Assembly: GCA_902465015.1 (NCBI GenBank)
Contig: CABQLK010000017.1
Coordinates: 1-36,674, forward strand
DNA from: an uncultured Collinsella sp.
GTDB lineage: Bacteria > Actinomycetota > Coriobacteriia > Coriobacteriales > Coriobacteriaceae
Reading direction: 5' to 3'
Length of the DNA stretch: 36,674 bases
Shown here: piece after piece, positions 7,923-15,502 of the stretch
Numbering within the stretch: position 1 is the first letter of the stretch
Layout of the letters: each line of letters begins with the position of its first letter
Made by a program: the position numbers and the translations under genes
The notes under the pieces: generated by a model
Databases searched by the model: none
Seen by the model: the letters and a program-made list of their open reading frames with translations, nothing else
Told to the model about the DNA's origin: nothing

Positions 7923-9346
7923 GAATCTGCTTGGTACTCGAGGGTTGCTACCCCTATGTGCACGGCGGCGTATCTACCTGGATGCATGGCTACATTACGG
8001 CCATGCCCGAGCACGAGTTTGTGCTGTGGGTGATCGGCGCGCATGCTGCCGACCGTGGCAAGTTTGTCTACGAGCTGCCCGGCAACGTGGTCGAGGTGCA
8101 CGAGGTGTTCCTGGACGATGCTCTGCGGCTTTCGGGCGAGCAACATGAAGCCAGTTTTAACGACCGTGAGCGCGAGGCGCTACGCCGTCTGGTGTCGCTC
8201 TCCAATCCGGACTGGGACGTGTTATTCGATATCTTCCACCGCCGTCGCGTGCATCCGCTCTCGTTTTTGCAGAGCCGCACGTTTATGGATATCTTTCGCG
8301 ACGTGTGCCTGGCCGAGTATCCCTACACGCCCTTTGCCGATGCATTCCACACCATGCGTTCTATGCTGCTGCCGGTGCTCTACCTGCTGGGCAGCGAGGT
8401 GCCGGTGGCCGATGTGTACCACGCCATCTCGACTGGTTACGGCGGCCTGCTCGCCTGCCTGGGCTCAAGTGTTTACCATGCGCCGGTGCTGCTCACCGAG
8501 CATGGCATCTATACCCGCGAGCGCGAGGAAGAGATCATTCGCGCCGATTGGGTGGTGCCGTCGTTTAAGGACCGCTGGATTCGCTTTTTCTATCTGCTTT
8601 CGGAGGAGATCTACCGCCGCGCCTTCCGCGTGACGAGCTTGTTTCATAACGCCCGCAAGACGCAGATCGATATGGGCTGCGATGCGGACAAATGCCTGGT
8701 CATCCCCAACGGCATCCAGTTCGATCGCTTTAAGGATATTCCCTTAAAGCCCGATGACGGCTGGGTGGACATTGGCGCGGTGGTGCGCCTTGCGCCCATC
8801 AAGGATGTCAAGACCATGATCTATGCCTTCTTTGAGTTGCACGAGCGCCTGCCCAAGGTGCGCCTGCACATCATGGGTGGCGTGGACGACGAAGAGTACG
8901 GCGCCGAGTGCCACGCGCTGGTCGATACCCTGGGCGTGCGCGACCTGATCTTTACCGGTCGCGTCAACGTGGTCGAGTACATGGAAAAGCTCGACTTTAC
9001 CATTTTAACGAGCATCTCCGAGGGCCAGCCGCTTAGCGTGCTGGAGTCGCTTGCAGCGTGCCGTCCCTGCGTGACGACCGAGGTGGGCTGCTGCCGCGAG
9101 CTGCTCGAAGGCGCCCCGGGCGACGACTTTGGCGTGGCGGGTTTTGTGACGCCGCCTATGTATCGCAAGGGCTTGGCCGATGCCATGGAACGCATGTGCA
9201 CAAGCCGCGCTCGTCGCATTGAGATGGGGGAGCGCGGCCAGCGTCGCGTTGCCACGTACTTCTTGCACGAGCAGATGCTCGCCAACTATCGCGCGCTGTA
9301 CGACGAGACGGCGCAAGCGTTTAACCTGCCCAGAGAGGGGGAGTAG
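7919..9346 (+). CDS. pelF: PelF, GT4 family polysaccharide glycosyltransferase
   Basis: The 475-residue protein begins at ATG 7919 in an ATGA overlap with pelA. The N-terminus MRICLVLEGCYPYVHGGVSTW is the hallmark start of PelF. The C-terminal half is a GT-B/GT4 nucleotide-sugar domain with AVVRLAPIKDVKTMI and an EX7E motif, ISEGQPLSVLE (E368, E376). It lacks membrane helices, as expected for a cytosolic synthase working at the membrane with PelG, PelD and PelE. It is the most confidently recognised gene of this operon. Its substrate is a UDP-HexNAc by family knowledge; this sequence alone does not say which. Confidence 0.93.
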   Translation: MRICLVLEGCYPYVHGGVSTWMHGYITAMPEHEFVLWVIGAHAADRGKFVYELPGNVVEVHEVFLDDALRLSGEQHEASFNDREREALRRLVSLSNPDWDVLFDIFHRRRVHPLSFLQSRTFMDIFRDVCLAEYPYTPFADAFHTMRSMLLPVLYLLGSEVPVADVYHAISTGYGGLLACLGSSVYHAPVLLTEHGIYTREREEEIIRADWVVPSFKDRWIRFFYLLSEEIYRRAFRVTSLFHNARKTQIDMGCDADKCLVIPNGIQFDRFKDIPLKPDDGWVDIGAVVRLAPIKDVKTMIYAFFELHERLPKVRLHIMGGVDDEEYGAECHALVDTLGVRDLIFTGRVNVVEYMEKLDFTILTSISEGQPLSVLESLAACRPCVTTEVGCCRELLEGAPGDDFGVAGFVTPPMYRKGLADAMERMCTSRARRIEMGERGQRRVATYFLHEQMLANYRALYDETAQAFNLPREGE

Positions 9347-9349
9347 CCG

Positions 9350-10894
9350 GTGGCTGGAATTGGTTTTGAGCTCAAGCGCCTGTTTAGGCGCAAGGGCCTG
9401 TTTGCCACGATACGCGCTTACGGCTATGCCGGCATTGTGTGCACGGGCCCCATGCTGTTGGGTGTGCTGCTGCAGGTGGGCATCTTGGTGCTGTGCGGTC
9501 TGTGGGGTGTGGGCCGTGCCAACCAAGATCTGCTGGTGTGCATGGTGACCTATACGCTGCTGGCGTCGCTCACGCTCACGAGTTTTTTCTCTATGCCGGT
9601 CACGCGCTTTTTGGCCGATATGCTTTTTGCCGAGCGCGAGGATGAGATCCTGCCTTCGTTTTGGGGCTCCAACGCCATCATGCTCGTTGCGGGCACTGTG
9701 CTCTACGGCGTTTTTTTGCTGTTCTCGGGCGCCACGCTGCTGCAGGGGCTGCTGTGCCTGTGGCTGTTCAACATTATGATCGTCAACTGGAACGGCATGA
9801 GTTACCTCACGGCCATCAAGGATTACCGCGGTATCCTGTGCAGCTTTGCGGCTGCCATTGGCGTGGCGTGCCTGTGCGCCCTGGCCGCGCTGGCGCTGGG
9901 ACTGCCGCCGGTCGAGGGCCTGTTGGCATCAATTGCTCTGGGCTACGGCGTCATGCTCGCCTGGGACGTGGTGCTGCTGTACCGGTATTTTCCGCAGAGC
10001 GATCGCAGCCCCTGGCTCTATTTACGGTGGCTTGATCAGTTTATGCCGTTGGCGCTCACGGGCTTGTTTACCAACCTGGGCCTCTTTGCGCACTTGGTGA
10101 TAATATGGGCCGGTCCCATTGGCGTGCAGGTCAAGGGCTTGTTTTATGGTGCGCCCTACCACGATGTGCCGGCGCTCATCGCGTTTTTGACCATCCTTGT
10201 CACGACCGTCAACTTTGTGGTCTCGGTCGAGGTCAACTTTTATCCGCGCTACCGCGACTACTACAGCCTGTTCAACGACGGTGGCGTGGTGGGCGACATT
10301 GTGGTGGCCGAGGAGGAAATGCTTGCCACGCTCAACCGAGAACTGCGGTTTTGTGCGCTCAAGCAGCTGTTTGTGACGGCGGCGGTCATTTCGCTCGAGA
10401 CCACGGTGCTGTCGGCCCTACCGTTGGGCTTTAATAACCTGATGCACGGGTATTTTCGCACGTTGTGCGTGGGCTACGGCCTGTATGCCGTGGGCAATAC
10501 GGTGATGCTCATCTTGTTGTACTTTACCGACTACAAGGGGGCCGTGCTGGCCTCGGGGCTGTTTGCCGGTGTGGCCGGGCTGGCGACTGCCGTTTCTCTG
10601 CTCTTGCCGCAGCAGTTTTACGGCTTTGGCTTTTTGTTGGGTGCAGCGGTGTTTTTTATCGTGGCGCTGCTGCGGCTCGATACCTATACCGCCAACTTGC
10701 CGTATCGTATCCTGAGCCAGCAGCCCATTGTGGCGACCGTAAAAACGGGTCGCTTTACACAGCTGGGCCGCTTGCTCGACCGTGCCGAGCAGCGCTATGA
10801 GGAAGGTCGCCATAAGGGTGAGCCACATGGCGCGTTTGAGCGCGCAGTAGTTCACGTGTATCGCAAGCATTGGGGAGGTTCTGATGATCGATAA
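9350..10894 (+). CDS. pelG: PelG, multi-pass Wzx-like polysaccharide exporter
   Basis: The 514-residue protein starts at GTG 9350, three bases after the pelF stop, with AGAGAGGGGGAG as RBS. The start MAGIGFELKRLFRRKGLF is characteristic of PelG. About twelve hydrophobic segments are spread across residues 20-450, followed by a short basic cytoplasmic tail. PelG is a flippase-like protein that is thought to form the synthase-export complex with PelF. The tail gene segment overlaps the cotH-like gene by 11 bp. Confidence 0.92.
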   Translation: MAGIGFELKRLFRRKGLFATIRAYGYAGIVCTGPMLLGVLLQVGILVLCGLWGVGRANQDLLVCMVTYTLLASLTLTSFFSMPVTRFLADMLFAEREDEILPSFWGSNAIMLVAGTVLYGVFLLFSGATLLQGLLCLWLFNIMIVNWNGMSYLTAIKDYRGILCSFAAAIGVACLCALAALALGLPPVEGLLASIALGYGVMLAWDVVLLYRYFPQSDRSPWLYLRWLDQFMPLALTGLFTNLGLFAHLVIIWAGPIGVQVKGLFYGAPYHDVPALIAFLTILVTTVNFVVSVEVNFYPRYRDYYSLFNDGGVVGDIVVAEEEMLATLNRELRFCALKQLFVTAAVISLETTVLSALPLGFNNLMHGYFRTLCVGYGLYAVGNTVMLILLYFTDYKGAVLASGLFAGVAGLATAVSLLLPQQFYGFGFLLGAAVFFIVALLRLDTYTANLPYRILSQQPIVATVKTGRFTQLGRLLDRAEQRYEEGRHKGEPHGAFERAVVHVYRKHWGGSDDR

Positions 10895-12653
10895 GTTGAT
10901 GTCTCGCCGCTGCCTGATCGAGGCGGCTGCCGGCGCGCTGTTGCTTTCGGGCTGCTCGTCTCAGGACGAATCCTCGACCAACAAGGTCAAAAAGCAGGAC
11001 AAGATTAAAAAGGCCGAGTCCTCGGACGGTACCAAGCACCTGCGCGATAAGGACGAGCTGTACGAGGTCTACGACGACTCGGGCATTGTGACCATGTACC
11101 TGACGGTCTCGCGCGGCAACAGCTCCGAGAACACCGACCACAGCTGGGCAGAGATCAATACGTACTCGGTGTATGACTATGCCGACATGGGCGTGACGCG
11201 CTATCAGGTTATGGGCCTGCTGCAGCCAGGCGACGAAGACGGCCCGGTGGCCGGCGAGGTTGGCTATGGCGAGGAAGCGCCCAATGCCACTGTGCAGGTG
11301 CGCGGCCAGACGTCGAGCGGTTATACGCAGAAGAATTACAAGGTGGAGCTCAAAAAAGGAAAAGGTACCTGGCGCCAGCAGCGTGCGATTGCGCTCAACA
11401 AGCACATGGGCGAGGGTATGCGTTTTCGCAACAAGATGGCCTACGACCTTATCCGTGGGATTCCCCAGATGATGGGCCTGCGCACGCAGTTTGTGCATCT
11501 GTGGGTGTGCGACCAGACCGAAAAGTCCAACGACACCTTTGAGGACTACGGCCTGTTTACGCAGGTGGAGCAGCTCAACAAGACGGCGCTTAAGGCGCAT
11601 GGCTTGGATAAGAACGGGCACCTGTACAAGGTGAACAACTTCGATTTCCATCGCTACGAGGACACCATTAAGCTTGCCGACGATCCAGACTACAGCCAGG
11701 TAAACTTTGAGGGCATGCTCGAGATCAAAGGCGATTCGGACCACACCAAGCTCATCGAGATGCTCGATGCGCTCAACGACGAATCGCAAAAGATCGATAA
11801 CGTGCTCGACACCTACTTTGATTCCGAGAATCTGGTTTATTGGCTGGCGTTTCAGATCCTGACGGGCAACTGCGATACTCAGAACCGTAACTGCTATCTG
11901 TATAGCCCGCTCAACTCAAATACCTGGTACTTTTTAGATTGGGATAACGACGGCATGCTGCGCAAGCTGGAGCTTTCTCTTACCGGGTTTTCGGACTACG
12001 CGAGCTGGGAGCGCGGCGCAAGCAACTACTGGGGCAACGTACTGTTCAATCGTGCGCTGCGCAGCAAATCGTTCCGCAGCGAGCTCGACCGCGCCGTCAA
12101 GGACCTGCGTTCGTATATGACCGAGGCACGCCTGAGCAAGATGATCAAGCACTACCGTGAGGTTACTGAATCGCTGGTCTTTGCTTCGCCCGATATCGAT
12201 AATCTGCCTGTCACCAAGGACCAATACGAGCAGATCGCCGCGGCGATTCCCTCCGAGATCGAGGAGAACTATAAGAGCTTTCGCGAGAGTTTTAAAAAGC
12301 CCATGCCGTTCTACATCGGCGTGCCGCAGATCGATAACGGTAAGCTGCGTATTAACTGGGATGCGTCCTACGACTTTGAGGCGCGCGACATTCGCTACAC
12401 CGTGGAGCTTGCGCGTGACTATGCCATTAGCGACGTGGTCTTTAAGGCCGAGGACGTGCTGCTTCCCGAGGTGACCTGCGATGCGCCCGATGCCGGCCAG
12501 TATTTTGTGCGCGTGCGTGCCACCAACTCCGACGGTTATAGGCAAGATGCGTTTGACTACTATGTGACCGACGACGGCAAGCACTACGGCATGAAGTGCT
12601 TTTACGTGCAAGACGGCGGTAAAGTCGTGGAGGACACGTATGAGGAGGGCTAG
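10884..12653 (+). CDS. CotH-kinase family surface lipoprotein, probable Tat export
   Basis: The 589-residue protein starts at ATG 10884 with GGGGAGG upstream and overlaps pelG. Its N-terminus carries SRRCLI (residues 7-12), a twin-arginine-like motif, and a lipobox LLSGC with C24, so it is probably a lipoprotein outside the membrane. The CotH kinase domain spans about residues 60-430. It includes RGQTSSGYTQKNYKVELKK and the metal-binding FLDWDNDG (D352, D354). A C-terminal fibronectin-III-like domain (about 475-575) follows. CotH proteins are atypical secreted protein kinases that phosphorylate surface proteins. Here the co-transcription with Pel synthesis suggests modification or anchoring of the matrix, which is an inference. 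Confidence 0.85.
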   Translation: MIDKLMSRRCLIEAAAGALLLSGCSSQDESSTNKVKKQDKIKKAESSDGTKHLRDKDELYEVYDDSGIVTMYLTVSRGNSSENTDHSWAEINTYSVYDYADMGVTRYQVMGLLQPGDEDGPVAGEVGYGEEAPNATVQVRGQTSSGYTQKNYKVELKKGKGTWRQQRAIALNKHMGEGMRFRNKMAYDLIRGIPQMMGLRTQFVHLWVCDQTEKSNDTFEDYGLFTQVEQLNKTALKAHGLDKNGHLYKVNNFDFHRYEDTIKLADDPDYSQVNFEGMLEIKGDSDHTKLIEMLDALNDESQKIDNVLDTYFDSENLVYWLAFQILTGNCDTQNRNCYLYSPLNSNTWYFLDWDNDGMLRKLELSLTGFSDYASWERGASNYWGNVLFNRALRSKSFRSELDRAVKDLRSYMTEARLSKMIKHYREVTESLVFASPDIDNLPVTKDQYEQIAAAIPSEIEENYKSFRESFKKPMPFYIGVPQIDNGKLRINWDASYDFEARDIRYTVELARDYAISDVVFKAEDVLLPEVTCDAPDAGQYFVRVRATNSDGYRQDAFDYYVTDDGKHYGMKCFYVQDGGKVVEDTYEEG

Positions 12654-13431
12654 CGCGCTGCTTGAGCGCTTGGCGGCCCCGCCTGTGCGTACCACGCAGG
12701 AGCGTTACCGCCACGAGCTCAAATATCTCATTAACGAGGGCGAGCACGCTGCGCTTGCCTGTCGCATGGCGCCGGTGTTTAAGCTGGACAAGCATGCGCG
12801 GGCGGGCGGTTACACCATTCGTAGCCTGTATTTTGACGATTACTGCAACTCGGCCTACGAGGAAAAAGACGCCGGCATTCTCATGCGCAAAAAGTATCGC
12901 GTGCGTATCTATAACGGCAGCGACAAGGTGATTAAGCTCGAGCGAAAAAAGAAGTACGGCAGCTGGATCTACAAGGAGGACGCACCGCTTACGCGCGGCG
13001 AGTTTGAGCAGATTCTGGCCGGCGACTACGACTTTTTGCTGAGGAGCCCCTATCCGCTCTGCCGCGAGTTCTACATCGAGTGTATCTGCAACATGATGCG
13101 CCCGCGGACCATCGTGGACTACGAGCGCGAGCCGTGGGTGATGGATGAGGGCACCGTGCGCATTACGTTTGACATGAACGTGCGTGCCGCGGTGGGAAGC
13201 TTCGATATCTTTGACGCGACGCTGCCCGCGTTGCCTGTGCTGGAGCCCGGCAAGCTGGTGATGGAGGTCAAGTTTACGGAGTTTTGCCCGCAACTGGTGC
13301 GCGATATGGTGCCGCCGGGCGCAGCCGAGCTTACGGCGGTCTCCAAGTACTGTCTGTGTTACGAAAAGACCGCCTACCTGCGCGGTTTTACCTACTGGGA
13401 ATCGGATTTTGAGAACCGAGGGGATATTTAG
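12640..13431 (+). CDS. VTC-domain (polyphosphate-polymerase-like) protein
   Basis: The 263-residue protein starts at ATG 12640, overlapping the cotH-like gene by 14 bp. It is a single VTC domain. RYRHELKYLI (E26, K28), SLYFDD, RVR (87-89), KLERKKK (99-105), VMEVKF (E209, K211) and a late SKY motif line a tunnel of basic residues in this family. In yeast VTC4 this fold polymerises ATP to polyphosphate. Bacterial homologues in exopolysaccharide clusters, often beside CotH and DUF4956 genes, have unproved function. No signal peptide or TM helix is visible, so it should be cytoplasmic, perhaps bound to the DUF4956 partner. Confidence 0.88.
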   Translation: MRRASALLERLAAPPVRTTQERYRHELKYLINEGEHAALACRMAPVFKLDKHARAGGYTIRSLYFDDYCNSAYEEKDAGILMRKKYRVRIYNGSDKVIKLERKKKYGSWIYKEDAPLTRGEFEQILAGDYDFLLRSPYPLCREFYIECICNMMRPRTIVDYEREPWVMDEGTVRITFDMNVRAAVGSFDIFDATLPALPVLEPGKLVMEVKFTEFCPQLVRDMVPPGAAELTAVSKYCLCYEKTAYLRGFTYWESDFENRGDI

Positions 13432-13434
13432 ACC

Positions 13435-14100
13435 ATGAGCACCAGGGACTTTTTTAAAAACTCCGTCTTGGAGGCGTTTGGCCAGGTCGACCCTGCCAAG
13501 ATTGGCCTGTCGCTGCTCGTGGCACTCGCCATGGGCATCCTGATATATTACGTGTACAAGCGCTTTTTTACCGGCGTGGTGTACTCGCGCAGCTTTGCCG
13601 TAACACTCGTGGGCATGTGCGTGCTCACCTGCATGGTCACGCTCGCGATCTCGACTAACGTGGTCATCTCGCTCGGTATGGTGGGTGCTCTGTCTATCGT
13701 CCGCTACCGTACGGCGGTCAAGGACCCGCTCGACCTGCTGTATCTGTTTTGGTCCATTACCACAGGCATTACGGCAGGCGCCGGCATGTACGCGCTCGTG
13801 GGGCTTACGGCAGTGGTGATTGTGGTGATGATTGCCGGCTTTGCGAGCCACCAGGACAAGGCGCGCGTGTACATGATGGTCATCCACTACACGGGGCAGA
13901 CCGCCGGCGACGATATCGTGCGTGCATTTGGGCGCACCAAGTTTACCGTCAAGTCCAAGACCATGCGCGGCGACAAGGTGGAAATGGCCGTCGAGGTGTT
14001 CTCGGACGGTGTTGACATGCCCTATGCGGACGCCATTCGCGCGCTCGACGGCGTTGAAGACCTGACGCTCATCCAGTACAACGGCGAGTACCACGGCTAA
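13435..14100 (+). CDS. DUF4956 family membrane protein
   Basis: The 221-residue protein starts at ATG 13435, three bases after the VTC stop codon. It has about four hydrophobic segments (21-41, 53-75, 76-90, 104-134). A conserved GALSIVRYRTAVKDP (84-98) leads into LDLLYLFWSITTG, the signature of DUF4956. A soluble C-terminal domain (about 140-221) follows. Members of this family recur next to VTC-domain proteins, as here, suggesting a membrane subunit for the VTC enzyme. It closes the pel operon. Biochemical function is unknown. Confidence 0.85.
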   Translation: MSTRDFFKNSVLEAFGQVDPAKIGLSLLVALAMGILIYYVYKRFFTGVVYSRSFAVTLVGMCVLTCMVTLAISTNVVISLGMVGALSIVRYRTAVKDPLDLLYLFWSITTGITAGAGMYALVGLTAVVIVVMIAGFASHQDKARVYMMVIHYTGQTAGDDIVRAFGRTKFTVKSKTMRGDKVEMAVEVFSDGVDMPYADAIRALDGVEDLTLIQYNGEYHG

Positions 14101-14106
14101 TTTTGT

Positions 14107-14130
14107 TCCGGCGTTCTAACGAACGCCGGA
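14107..14130 (+). terminator. Perfect GC-rich hairpin after the pel operon
   Basis: TCCGGCGTTC (14107-14116) and GAACGCCGGA (14121-14130) form a perfect 10-bp stem with a TAAC loop, 6 bp after the DUF4956 stop codon. No T tract follows, so it may act as a pause or RNA-stability element rather than a classical terminator. Confidence 0.45.
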
Positions 14131-14144
14131 CCGCTCGACGCTGC

Positions 14145-14244
14145 GCGGGCATCTGCCGGGCGATCTGCCGCTCAAACCGTCGCTCGCGTACATAAAGTAC
14201 GCTTCGCTCCTCTTTCGCAGCACCTCGCCACGGCAGTTGCCCGC
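14145..14244. repeat. Intergenic structured repeat, copy 1 (conserved core, pairing arms)
   Basis: The core at 14172-14217 runs CAAACCGTCGCTCGCGTAC, then an AT-rich tetraloop-like spacer, GTACGC and TCGCTCCTCTTTC. It holds the perfect stem GCGTAC/GTACGC. Outside the core the arms pair in sequence: CTGC (14165-14168)/GCAG (14217-14220), GGCGA (14159-14163)/TCGCC (14225-14229), CTGCCG (14153-14158)/CGGCAG (14231-14236) and GCGGGCA (14145-14151)/TGCCCGC (14238-14244). Copy 2 lies at 21833-21918. Confidence 0.7.
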
Positions 14245-14337
14245 TCGCTGACGTTTGCTCGACCTGGGTGATATTGATTTATCCGAAGCGCCGTCACGGG
14301 TATCATGGTGAAAGCGATTTCAACGACGGGGGTGCTC

Positions 14338-15318
14338 GTGGTAAAGATGAAAGATGTGGCCGAGCTGGCCGGCGTTTCGAGCGCCGCCGTCTCGCGCTAC
14401 CTCAACGGTGGATATATCTCGGCGGACAAGGCCGAGCGCATTAAGCAGGCAATCGAGCTGACCGGATACGTGCGATCCAGCCAGGCTCGCGCGCTGCGCA
14501 CCGGTTCCACCAAGCTCATCGGCGTCATCGTACCTAAGATCAACTCGGAATCCGTGAGCCGCATTACCGCCGGCATTGGTCAGGTGCTCGGTCGCCGTGG
14601 CTACCAGATGCTGCTCGCGAATACTGATAACGTGGCCGAGCGTGAGCTCGAGTATCTCGACCTGTTCCAGAACCACCCGGTCGATGGCATCGTGCTCGTG
14701 GCGACCATGATCACCGACGAACATCGTGCGGCCATTGCGTCTTGCCGTGTGCCCATTGTGCTGATCGGTCAAAACGTCGAGGGCGCGGCTTGCGTCTACC
14801 ATGACGATTACGAGGCCGCCTTTGAGCTGGGCCAGGCGCTCGCGAAGCATGTTGAGGGCAAGATTGCCTATATCGGTGTTACCGAGGAAGACCGTGCCGC
14901 CGGTTACGACCGTCGTCGTGGTTTTGAAGCGGGCTTACGCGCCGCGGGTGTTGCGCTCGATCCAGAGCTGATTCGCCGCGGGTCCTTTACCCTCGATTCC
15001 GGCTATCGTGCGTCGCGCGAGCTGCTGGGCGAAGTGCCCGATGTTTCGTTTATCGCCTGCGCGACCGACACTATGGCTGCCGGCGCCCTGCGCGCTCTTG
15101 ACGAGGTGCGTGGCATGGGCGAGGGCGTGCGTCGCGTGAGCGGCTTCGGCGACAACGCATTTTTGCGCGCGCTGACGGGCGGAATTCCCACCGTGCACTA
15201 TAGGTATCTGACCAGTGGCGTCGAGGCGACCAATATGTTGCTCAACACGCTCGATGGCGTGGAGGGGGAGCGCGGTCTAAAGACGCTCAAGCTCGGCCAT
15301 CAGCTTATGAATGTCTAG
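14338..15318 (+). CDS. LacI family transcriptional regulator of the sucrose locus (ScrR-like)
   Basis: The 326-residue protein begins with KMKDVAELAGVSSAAVSRYLNG, the standard LacI helix-turn-helix. The periplasmic-binding-protein-like effector domain follows, with KLIGVIVPKI, VDGIVLV and FIACATDTMAAGAL. I chose GTG 14338 because GGGGG lies six bases upstream. ATG 14347 is also possible, and the upstream ATG 14305 overlaps a TATCAT that looks like a -10. The gene precedes a PTS sucrose-type transporter and a GH32 enzyme in the same direction, with two LacI-type operators in between. Repression of those genes, relieved by a sucrose-derived signal, is the likely role. The effector is not known from the sequence. 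Confidence 0.88.
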   Translation: MVKMKDVAELAGVSSAAVSRYLNGGYISADKAERIKQAIELTGYVRSSQARALRTGSTKLIGVIVPKINSESVSRITAGIGQVLGRRGYQMLLANTDNVAERELEYLDLFQNHPVDGIVLVATMITDEHRAAIASCRVPIVLIGQNVEGAACVYHDDYEAAFELGQALAKHVEGKIAYIGVTEEDRAAGYDRRRGFEAGLRAAGVALDPELIRRGSFTLDSGYRASRELLGEVPDVSFIACATDTMAAGALRALDEVRGMGEGVRRVSGFGDNAFLRALTGGIPTVHYRYLTSGVEATNMLLNTLDGVEGERGLKTLKLGHQLMNV

Positions 15319-15406
15319 GCTTTGGGCCTGCCTGCCTGCCTCTGAGACCCCTGTTTTTGCCTTAGAACTACCTTTCGCCGCCTTTTTCCTACCGTTCACC
15401 GCTATA

Positions 15407-15420
15407 TGAAAACGATTACA
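15407..15420 (+). promoter_or_regulatory. LacI/cre-type operator, site 1
   Basis: TGAAAACGATTACA matches the LacI-family/CcpA cre consensus TGWAANCGNTNWCA at every position. It lies 83 bp before the PTS start codon and 26 bp before an identical second site. Confidence 0.75.
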
Positions 15421-15432
15421 GACATATGAAAC

Positions 15433-15446
15433 TGAAAACGATTACA
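15433..15446 (+). promoter_or_regulatory. LacI/cre-type operator, site 2
   Basis: A second identical copy of TGAAAACGATTACA. The 26-bp centre spacing (about two and a half helical turns) suits two bound dimers. The adjacent LacI regulator is the obvious candidate ligand, although a global carbon regulator of the same family could also bind. Confidence 0.75.
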
Positions 15447-15502
15447 GTGTAAGTGTCAAAGATGGCCGGGTGCACATGCGCCCGTTGGAGGAAAGGGAAG
15501 TC

